This document shows positions 56,354-64,000 of a stretch of 64,000 bases of DNA, piece after piece; position 1 is the first letter of the stretch; every line of letters starts with the position of its first letter. The notes beneath the pieces were generated by a model. The model saw only the letters and a program-made list of their open reading frames with translations. It was not told the origin of the DNA and made no database searches. This DNA is from Toxonevra muliebris (Eukaryota > Arthropoda > Insecta > Diptera > Pallopteridae), in NCBI GenBank assembly GCA_963691655.1, contig OY829329.1, positions 22,681,883 to 22,745,882 of the forward strand, written 5' to 3'. The position numbers and the translations under genes are program-made.

Positions 56354-56903
56354 GGGGGAATATAAACCTAGAAGCGCGAAAAATACAATTTTTGCAAATT
56401 TTTTTAAAGAAGTCTATACGAATTGTCGGGTTGACTTTTTTTTCAAAATGAAAGCACTCAGTTTTGAGAATATGTTTACTTTTTTTATTAAAAAATCTTC
56501 AATATTGTCAGAAGCAAATAAACCAAAAAAAATTTAAAATTGACACTATAATCTAGTCTCTGTCATAGGGGATTTTGAAAACATTTTTATTTCACTAAAT
56601 GCCGAGCGTTTGAACTAAAAAAAATCCTACGATAATGACTTGGATAGTTATGTATATAATAACCACAAATAATTTCAAGTCAATCTGTTCAGTGAATGTC
56701 GAGATATTTTGGTCACCAATTTGAAAAACATGATTTCGGAAAAAAGCGTTTTAAAGTTGAAAAATGACTTGTTCTGCCTGTTAGATTTGACTGAATTTTT
56801 TCTTGAAATTTTCACCATACATTCATAAAACCTCAAGCTTCAAGAAACACACAAAAATTGAAAAATCGATTTTTTTTTTTACCATTTTAGGTTATATTCC
56901 CCC
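56354..56903. mobile_element. MITE with GGGGGAATATAAACC ends
   Basis: Left end GGGGGAATATAAACCTAGAA; right-end complement GGGGGAATATAACCTAAAAT. Flanking triplets are TGA and TTA, so a TTA-type target duplication with one change is possible, as in PIF/Harbinger elements. At 550 bp it is non-coding. It ends about 24 bp before the 5' junction of the retrotransposon at 56927. Confidence 0.7.
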
Positions 56904-56926
56904 TTAAGGCAGCGATATACATATAA

Positions 56927-58549
56927 AAAACAGGGTGCAAAGTAATTGCCTATGCGGATGATGTTGTCATCGCCGCTTCCGCGAAATTTCTTTGTACACT
57001 TGTAGACTTATTGCAACGAGCTCTTTCGTTCTGGTGCAATCACCGAGGACTATCGGTCAATGCATCCAAGACGGAATTAGTTCTATTCACTCGAAAGCAC
57101 TCTATACCCAATTTTGATCCACCAACTCTAAATGGTAGTTCACTTATTGTCTCGGAACAAGCCAAACACCTTGGCCTCATCCTAGACAGGAAACTCAACT
57201 GGCGTGCCAACACGTCAGAAAGAGTACGTAAAGCCACAATAGCTCTCTATGCTTGCAGGTCAGCTATAGGCAAGAAATGGGGGTTACAACCCAAGGTAAT
57301 CATGTGGTTGTACACTAGTGTTATACGTCCTATTCTCTTCTACGGCGTAGTAGTATGGTGGACAGTCATCTCAAAGAGCATCCATCACAAAGAATTAGAC
57401 AAAGTACAGCGACTTGCTTCAATGTTAATTACAGGAGCACTGAAAACGACACCTTCAAAAGCGCTATACACAATCTTGGATCTTCTTCCAATAGATCTAG
57501 TCGGAAAGACCTCAGCGTCAATATCTGCAGTGAGACTGAATGCGATTCGTAGGTGGTCCCACACAAATTATGGTCATGGTAAGATACTTAGTGAAACTAA
57601 ATTTCTTCCACTCTCTGTCGATCTCACCCTGTCCCCGCTATCCTTTGGCAACAGCTTTAGCACATATATTCCATCTCGACAAGAGTGGAGTGCGAGTAAT
57701 GTGGTACGCCCTGATATCATCGACTTTTATACTGATGGTTCAAAGTTGGATGGTAGGGTTGGGGGTGGGGTTCACTCTGAGCGCCTGAACATTTCGGCCC
57801 ACTTTCGTTTTCCAGATCATTGCAGCGTCTTTCAGGCAGAGCTGCTTGCGATCACTGAAGCCGCAAATCTGATAAGGTGTAATGCGATACCTTGTAATGA
57901 TATCTGCATTTTCACTGATAGTCAGACGGCAATAAAATCCCTCCAATGTCCAGCTAATAACTCTAAAGTTGCCCTACAATGCAAATCGCCAGCCATGGCA
58001 TACAACCTGCACCTTATATGGGTGCCAGGGCATAGCGACATTGATGGAAACTGTAAGGCTGATGACCTCGCCAAACTTGGTACGACACTCAGCAATTCAC
58101 TTATTACTGGTAATGCAGGTATACCGCTTGCCACGTGTAAACTTTTAATTAAAGACCACTTCTCCCACATTGCGAAGAGCAGATGGAGAATGGAACCAAC
58201 TTGCGCTATCGCCAGACAGTTTTGGCCAATGCCTGACCACGAACGCACTAAAGCGCTCATTAATCTGGACCGTGTCCACATAAGTAGGGTAGTTCCTATT
58301 CTAACCGGGCACTGCCTCATAGGCAGCCACGCACGTAGACTAGGTCTTCCTTATAATGACTTCTGCAGAAGCTGTAGAAATGAAGAGGAAGAAGAGACCA
58401 TTTTCCACTTTATATGTAGCTGCCCTGCTTTAGCAGCACGCAGACACAAAACTTTGGGAGCACCCTTCTATGGTAGACTCACAGAACTGGCAACCTCTGA
58501 CATTAGAGACTTATCACGTTTTATTGCAAGCACAAATTGGTTTAATTAG
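56927..58549 (+). CDS. Retrotransposon polyprotein C-terminus: RT palm to RNase H and zinc knuckle
   Basis: 540 codons are open from just after an upstream stop (56924-56926). There is no real start because the element is truncated; codon 57011 is an internal TTG. Residues from 56927: YADDVV at 9-14, RT thumb with LGLILDRKLNW at about 82-92, and an RNase H domain at about 265-390. All expected acidic positions of that domain are present: TDGS (D270), QAEL (E305), TDSQ (D331) and KADDLA (D379), plus VPGH. A C-terminal zinc-knuckle-like CRSC with downstream HFICSC lies at about 478-497. RNase H degrades the RNA strand of the hybrid after reverse transcription. No stop or shift is present, so this is a recent insertion, but it is incapable of autonomous movement. 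Confidence 0.9.
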   Translation, partial: KTGCKVIAYADDVVIAASAKFLCTLVDLLQRALSFWCNHRGLSVNASKTELVLFTRKHSIPNFDPPTLNGSSLIVSEQAKHLGLILDRKLNWRANTSERVRKATIALYACRSAIGKKWGLQPKVIMWLYTSVIRPILFYGVVVWWTVISKSIHHKELDKVQRLASMLITGALKTTPSKALYTILDLLPIDLVGKTSASISAVRLNAIRRWSHTNYGHGKILSETKFLPLSVDLTLSPLSFGNSFSTYIPSRQEWSASNVVRPDIIDFYTDGSKLDGRVGGGVHSERLNISAHFRFPDHCSVFQAELLAITEAANLIRCNAIPCNDICIFTDSQTAIKSLQCPANNSKVALQCKSPAMAYNLHLIWVPGHSDIDGNCKADDLAKLGTTLSNSLITGNAGIPLATCKLLIKDHFSHIAKSRWRMEPTCAIARQFWPMPDHERTKALINLDRVHISRVVPILTGHCLIGSHARRLGLPYNDFCRSCRNEEEEETIFHFICSCPALAARRHKTLGAPFYGRLTELATSDIRDLSRFIASTNWFN

Positions 58550-58650
58550 GAGGGGATCAAGAGGTAACACTCGCCCCAAGGGTATCACAATGGACCAATA
58601 GGTCTCAGTGTGTTCTTTCATGAACAGCCCCAACAACCTAACCTAATAGT
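56927..58650 (+). mobile_element. 5'-truncated I/LOA-like non-LTR retrotransposon
   Basis: Element sequence begins abruptly in the reverse-transcriptase palm just before YADD, the expected product of incomplete reverse transcription. It has one uninterrupted frame and a 3' untranslated region of about 100 bp with GGTATCACAATGGACC and a tail AACAACCTAACCTAATAG. The same AATGGACC and CCTAAC features end the decayed copy at 7085-8390. The target duplication was not identified. Confidence 0.87.
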
Positions 58651-59590
58651 TCAAGGTCACTCTGGTTAGCTAATGGGAATTGATAAATAAATTTATTGTT
58701 TTGAATCCTAATAACTTTGATGTCTGAGCTCTTTCATCTCTTCACCCCTCTTTTTTTGGGATTTTTGGTACAAGGTCTTAGAATAATGACATACTGTTTT
58801 CGTAAAAAATTTGTATTCATATGAAGTTAAATCAGTACTTAGGTGTATTGATAGATACGAGGATGATCTTTATGAGAATATCTCGTCAGTTAGCGTAAAT
58901 GTCTGTAGAATCCATGGCGAAATCTTGTATGTAGTGTCTGATCAAGCCTGGCTTTTTTGAACCGAAATGTTCGGCTTTTTTATTGTTCGTCCTATACCGA
59001 ACCCAAATTTTCCATATTACTTACAAATATTAGTGGGAATGCAATTTAGATTGGAACAACTTTTGATTTTTGCCCATAACTTCCGAATTTCGCGTAATGG
59101 AGTATGGTTAGAAAGATCTTGCAAAACGCAATGTTTTTGCTGAACATTAAAAGATTAGTAGTTTAGGAGTTATTAGCATTTGAAAGAGAAATTGTAAATA
59201 GTTAAGGTCGGAACTCCGTAGAAAATCAATAAAGGCTGAAATACACTTAAAAAGTGAAATTGAAACAAAAAGCTTGTTAAACCAAATTTTTAATTTTTTT
59301 ATCAAATTTTTATAAAATAAAAAAAAATTAAATTGACCAAACGTTATTCCGAATCACAATTATGTTGTATTCAATGCAAAAAAAACAGTCTTCAGACCTT
59401 GACTACACGCACCAATTGGAGTCGCATCACACAAACCACAAATGATGCTAACAGCAAATAACGCTCCAAATTTTCAAATTACTAGGACTAGGTGAATAGA
59501 AAGCATGGCAGTTTTGATTATTACACTACGCAAGTGTTTGGTGGGCAATGGTGGATTTCAATATTCCTTGTAAAGGGTTAAAATTGGTGA
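58651..59590. other. AT-rich spacer, no gene seen
   Basis: No element or gene was recognised between the retrotransposon tail and the Harbinger-like element. Confidence 0.5.
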
Positions 59591-59593
59591 TTA

Positions 59594-60117
59594 GGGGCCG
59601 TTCACATATTAAGTAACGCGCGAGGGGGGAGAGAGGGGTCCAACAATTTGTTACGAAGTGTTACATGGGGGAGGGGGGCGCCATCAGCTGCGTTACGTAA
59701 CGTCGATTTTATACTATCAAATACAGATGACTTCAAAAATTCACTAATTTATAAAATTAAGTTTCTTCCGCTGAATTCGAAAATCAAGGCTACAATTTTT
59801 TTATGGATCATTTGTGAGATATTTTAATTTTTTTATTATTTAAAAATTATATCTCGGGCTACAAATGTCCGATTGTTCTTGAAACTAAATGAAAGGTATT
59901 GTGATAGGAAACATGTATAATCGGATTTTTAATTAATTAACTGATTCAAAGATATCAATATAAATGGGTCAAAGCAAATTTCATAAATACAAATTTGTTG
60001 TGTTACTAGGGGGGCGCGGGGGGGGGGCGTAAGCCATTTGGTTATGATGTGTTACGACCAGAGGGGGAGGGGTCAAATTTGATAAAAAATTGCGTCACGT
60101 AATATATGAACGGCCCC
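59594..60117. mobile_element. Harbinger-like non-autonomous element, TTA target duplication
   Basis: Left end GGGGCCGTTCACATATTAAG; right-end complement GGGGCCGTTCATATATTACG. TTA flanks both sides (59591-59593 and 60118-60120). Subterminal G-rich runs and GTTACG words recur at both ends. The 105-bp element at 5314-5418 matches both ends of this one and lacks the middle. No coding frame was found in 524 bp. Confidence 0.87.
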
Positions 60118-60121
60118 TTAC

Positions 60122-61169
60122 CAGCGATGCCAACTTGCGGGGAATTTGACTTAGAGCGGGGAATCGGGGAATGAGCTGTTTTTTGCGGGGAATTTGTAGT
60201 CGTTAAGTTTTTTTTTTGTGTCAAATTTTATGTCATGTAAAACGTTTTACTTATGCCTTATTTCATATTTTGGGTCTTAAAATCTTCATCTTTTCTTGAG
60301 TGGGCACTTTATTGGTTTGGAGAAATCGATTTTTAAAAAAATATGCTATTTGAAAGTATTATATTTCGAAAGTATTTCGTAAAAATTTCAAAGAGAAACT
60401 CGTAGTGATTTCGTAGATATGGATGATTATAGCGCCGAGTGTAAGTCAGGCCAAAACAGTCGCGCGGTGCTTCGACTTCCCTTTCGGCCGTTCAGAAAGG
60501 CTTAGCAATGTCTTCGTCCAGCACCTCCTGATTAATAAGTCTTAATTCCTGCTGACTAATCTGTAAATTAGAAATTACGGTCAGCCATCATAATGAAGAA
60601 AAAGTATATTCTGTTAAAAACCGACAGTCAAAACTTTGAACCCTTTTTTCTTAAAACAAGGTTTTTGCCATTTTTTATTTGAATCAAAAGGCATGGGCCT
60701 TTTCCTTTGATAACTTTGGTGACCAAAAGTGGGCTGAGGCTTGTCTATAAAAATGAACGTCCAGTATCTCGACACACCTCATCTCGTTCAAATTTGGTGT
60801 GGTAACTACTACCCAATATGACTAAACTTTGTGTAAGTTGGAGCCCGATCGATTTTAAGAGTGGGCTCTCTTGAAATGAAATCTCCTATGTGTCAAAAGA
60901 GTTCCAGATTCAGAAAGTACATTTCTATTTATCAACGAGTTCTTAAAAAATTTGGTTAAGTTTTGGACCGAGAAAGTTCAGGATCGCCCTAAATTAACAC
61001 TTACCGAGGTCAATTTTAAGGTATTTTTCTTTTTTGTAAAATGTTTATGTGGAAAGTGCGTGTTGCGCTTTTATAATATGAAATTGTACCGATGCGGGGA
61101 ATTTAATCGAAAACCGGAGAATTTCTCGAGAACTATCGGGGAGAAAGAAAAAATGAGTTGGCATCCCTG
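60122..61169 (-). mobile_element. Non-autonomous hAT, GGGGAATTT family, copy C
   Basis: Ends CAGCGATGCCAACTT and complement CAGGGATGCCAACTC are inverted repeats. The 8-bp target duplication CCCCTTAC is perfect (60114-60121 and 61170-61177). Subterminal GGGGAATTT and CGGGGAAT words lie inside the left end (60138-60200) and again inside the right end (61096-61145). It is 1048 bp, the most complete copy of the family in the window, in inverse orientation to copies A and B. It sits exactly in the terminal CCCC plus TTA duplication of the Harbinger-like element. Confidence 0.92.
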
Positions 61170-61177
61170 CCCCTTAC

Positions 61178-63282
61178 CAGTAATACATCCATTGTGCCAC
61201 AAAGATTTTGAAAGCATGAGATAATTGCTCATTTATTGCTTACGTTTTATGTAGATATACATACGGTGAATCTGGTGCCTTAGATACTAGAAGGTTCTAA
61301 AGATTGGCATTGATGTTCAATATAGTTGCTAGAGTTCTGAACGCATTTCGCATTAAAGAAAAACAACGGGCGACCAGTTTGAAGGCCAGAGATTGATAGC
61401 TTGAAGGCGGGAGGAAGCACAAAGTCTTTCATAGGGAATAGTCATACGCTTTTGTGGCCCCAAGTTTCAAAAGTACCTCTGCGGAAATTCTGGATACAAT
61501 TTTAAGTTACTTTTTAAGACTTCGGCATCTATGGATCTGGCATTCCTTTTTCAATCTGTCCTTTTCGTTAATTATGGTCATTATCATATATGAGGTCTGT
61601 ATGGCATAATCCTTGAGGTTCAATTGGGGTGTAACAATTTCAGCAGCTTCACCAGACATTTGATTAAATTGCATACATATCGAATAGTAATAAATAATTT
61701 TCAAAATAATAGATTAACACTTTTGGCTCATGCAAAATAACTCATTGAAATAACAATCGATGCTCATACACAAGAAAAACTCCAAGTCAAAGAAAAACTT
61801 TCTTTGAAAGGTTAAAAATCAACTACAGAACTTCATCAGGCGCCTCCGCCTCTTCATAGATATGCATGCATGAGTGTAAAAACATATAAATTTATAACTA
61901 AACCAAAAAAAATAAAAACCTCAACAATCGACTTGAATGGCTGCTGATGCCTTTGCTTTTGTTTCATACACAACCATATCATATCCCCTCTCCACCTCCA
62001 AAAAAAAAAACTTTATTTGTTTTGCGAATTATTCAAATGAATATCGGTATCCCCACTACTGTATGTACTTCGCCAAACTCACAGCACATATTTTTCTCAC
62101 ACACTCATGTACATGCAGATGCAAAAGGATTCCAAGAATAAGATGAAGTTTATTTTATTACACAACGTGGGAACTTCATGCAAAGCAACGCTGCCATTGC
62201 AGGGTTGCATGCAACTTATATCTTTAACACTTGGGTGGCGGCTGCTTACCAGTAAAAGAGAAGATTGCAGTTTTGGGGGAAGCTGTTGGCATCCTCAGCG
62301 TTGTTTGGTTACCGCTCACGTGTGTGTAATCAAATAATTTGCACAATCGAGAAATTATTATGGAAGTGAATATGAATTTTTATAAATTCATTTTCAAATA
62401 CCAAGTAAAGAGTAAAATGCGCAAAAAAAAAAAACAAAATAAAAACAACAACTGAAAAATCTATCTATAACTATGTATGAACAGGCAAACATACTTTGTG
62501 TGAAAGTAGCACACACACACACACACACACATAATGCATTTAGATGCGAGTATTATATGCGCCATATACAGTCATCAACATGGATATGGATGCAGTCATC
62601 GTGTAGGGGTCGCACTGAAGCAGCTACAGTTGCAAGCGTGTAGTCGAGGGTGTATGGGAGAGCTATGTATGTGTAGGATATGTGTATGTATATTTTCCGG
62701 CATTTTGGCATTTTTGTTGTCTTGTTTGTTTGTTTTATTCTTTTGTGATGAGTTGTGAGTGTGTGTGTTTGGGGCAATTGTGCAAAAAATGTACATATAT
62801 GTATGTGTGAAAAAGTAGCAGCAGCTACTTTGCTACTAATTTTTACTAAGGATGAGTGTGAGTTTCAGTTTGTTAGAGTTGGTTTTACTTTTGCTAATAA
62901 TATCAATTGTAGATGATGGTCAAAAGTCATTTCAACAACACTAAATTATTATTATCTTCAAGAGGTTGAACATAAGAATCATATATAGAGGCATTCATGG
63001 AATGATATACTCCTATGTTACATACGAGTAGATACGAGAAGTTGCATTCTCAATTTAGTAGTAAATGAAAAGTATCCAAATGGAACGGAATTTTGAATGT
63101 TTTCGAAAAGTTTATTACATGTGAAATGATTTCCGTTATTTGTTGTTGTTGGTTTTCGGTTTTGTTGGTTTTTTGTTTTTGTTTTTTTGATAAAATAAAC
63201 AAACACACAGAAAATAGTTATCGAAGTTATGCTAAAAGTAAATTATGCACACATATATGTAGTACCTATGATTATTTGAAGG
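61178..63282. other. AT-rich spacer with microsatellites
   Basis: CA run at 62511-62531, TG runs near 62758-62768 and short CAG-type words. No gene recognised. Confidence 0.55.
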
Positions 63283-63391
63283 AAAGTCATAAGTCTCAAA
63301 TGAAATCAAATACTGTAATCGGAAAACGTAATTCATTTCTAGTGACTTTAATGAATGCAGCTCGAAATGACTGCAATCTTTTAAAGCTCTG
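63283..63391 (+). mobile_element. Solo right end of the GAAGTCA-array hAT
   Basis: 109 bp match the last 110 bp of the element at 27756-28819 with few changes: AAAGTCATAAGTCTCAAATG at the start, GTAATTCATTTCTAGTGACT in the middle, and a terminus whose complement is CAGAGCTTTAAAAGATTGC. The left part is missing and no target duplication can be paired. Confidence 0.85.
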
Positions 63392-63439
63392 GAAGTCAGG
63401 CATTGCGACCTATAAAATCTATTGTACTTACCAAAGCCC

Positions 63440-63800
63440 CAAGTTATGAAAGAAAGAAAGGAAGAAAGAAAGAAAGATAGAAAGAAAGAAAGAAAGATAG
63501 AAAGAAAAATGGATAAGAAACATACCCAAGCCGAGAACCGAACTTGGGTCTCCAGAGACAACAGTCTGGCACTCTGCCACTCTAAACCACAGTGTGTGGC
63601 AATTTTTTATCAGCTCAGTGGTTTTGCCATTACCAACCAAGGTGTGTACTTGTACACATTCTTATAATTCTCATTCACTTCATATCGATAGTGAATATAA
63701 GAAGTTAATGAGAATTAACCACCAGACCAAGACGGAAACTGAACCCTCAACCTCCTGAGTGAAAGTCTTGTGCACTTAACTATCGAGGTCGTCTATATGA
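63440..63800 (-). repeat. Dimeric tRNA-related SINE with AAAG-rich tail
   Basis: On the minus strand: a tRNA-like head (63796 to 63727) with box A-like TAGTTAAGTGCACAAG and box B-like GGGTTCAGTTTCC, then a body of about 125 bp that includes CTGGTGGTTAATTCTCAT and ACAAGTACACACCTTGGTTG. A second tRNA-like unit follows (63601 to 63521) with TTTAGAGTGGCAGAGTGCC and AGTTCGGTTCTCGG, then a (TTTC)n-type tail (seen on plus as AAAG repeats at 63449-63510). The interrupted copy at 25590-26460 shares the first head's box B and the body. Confidence 0.7.
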
Positions 63801-64000
63801 ACCTAAGTAAGTAGCAACATACAATTCTTAAATATTGAATGGAAAATGTTCCACAAAGAATAATTTTCATCATTTTTTCCCCTTTTGAAAAAAATTTTTG
63901 ATGATGCCAAAAAGTAAATTCAGTAGAACTTCTAGATGTTCTACCATAAAAGTCTGCGATTCTGAAGTTAGACTTGAGGGTGGGCTGCAATTAGCCATAG
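63801..64000. other. Unassigned right edge
   Basis: No feature recognised in the last 200 bp. Confidence 0.4.

Overview
The window looks like intergenic or intronic DNA from an insect nuclear genome, most likely a higher fly (Diptera, of tephritid or drosophilid type). The basis is the AT-rich background, the abundant CA/GT and trinucleotide microsatellites, and the mix of mobile elements: I/LOA-like, R1-like, CR1-like and RTE-like non-LTR retrotransposons, hAT, piggyBac, Tc1 and Harbinger-like DNA elements, and tRNA-derived SINEs. The species is inference. I found no convincing host protein-coding exon, no rRNA and no functional tRNA. The only long open frames with recognisable domains belong to retrotransposons (38218-39831 and 56927-58549).

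Layout. 70-760 and 1850-3330 hold an 18-bp minisatellite in two opposite orientations, the second block with a 72-bp higher-order unit. 5197-6080 holds RTE-like endonuclease remnants as an inverted duplication, one arm ending at a Harbinger-like MITE. 6365-8390 has two decayed non-LTR 3' ends arranged head to head, and 10985-12230 has another. 12235-14870 is a degenerate TTTGGTCTGAATT-type array split by a non-LTR 3' fragment. 16795-20403 contains hAT-type non-autonomous elements and a foldback. 21566-23275 has an RTE-like endonuclease split by a MITE, then a SINE. 25590-29400 is a nest: a SINE split by an RTE-like fragment, followed by a second RTE-like copy split by a hAT element packed with GAAGTCA motifs. 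29518-30404 is another hAT. 32724-33365 is a large foldback. 33540-36616 is a non-LTR 3' end split twice by later insertions. 36805-37276 is a MITE. 38110-40041 is a CR1-like retrotransposon with an open reverse-transcriptase frame. 40833-41029 is a near-perfect foldback. 44561-45801 is a shortened piggyBac. 50578-52677 is a Tc1-like element enlarged by foreign sequence. 54570-61169 runs through a repeat, a hAT, a MITE, a 5'-truncated I/LOA-like element with intact RNase H, a Harbinger-like element, and a hAT inserted exactly at that element's end. The right edge has a solo hAT end and a dimeric SINE.

The window is therefore a layered transposon landscape. Several insertions can be ordered in time because target-site duplications and uninterrupted host-element sequence survive on both sides. 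The best candidates for undescribed units are the non-autonomous families defined here by paired termini and target-site duplications: the GAAGTCA-array hAT, the GGGGAATTT hAT family, the GTAGCC/G-tract hAT, the Harbinger-like GGGGCCGTTCAC family, the piggyBac derivative with doubled ends, and the 642-bp foldback. The novelty of each needs a repeat-library comparison. All element-family calls rest on reading motifs by eye.
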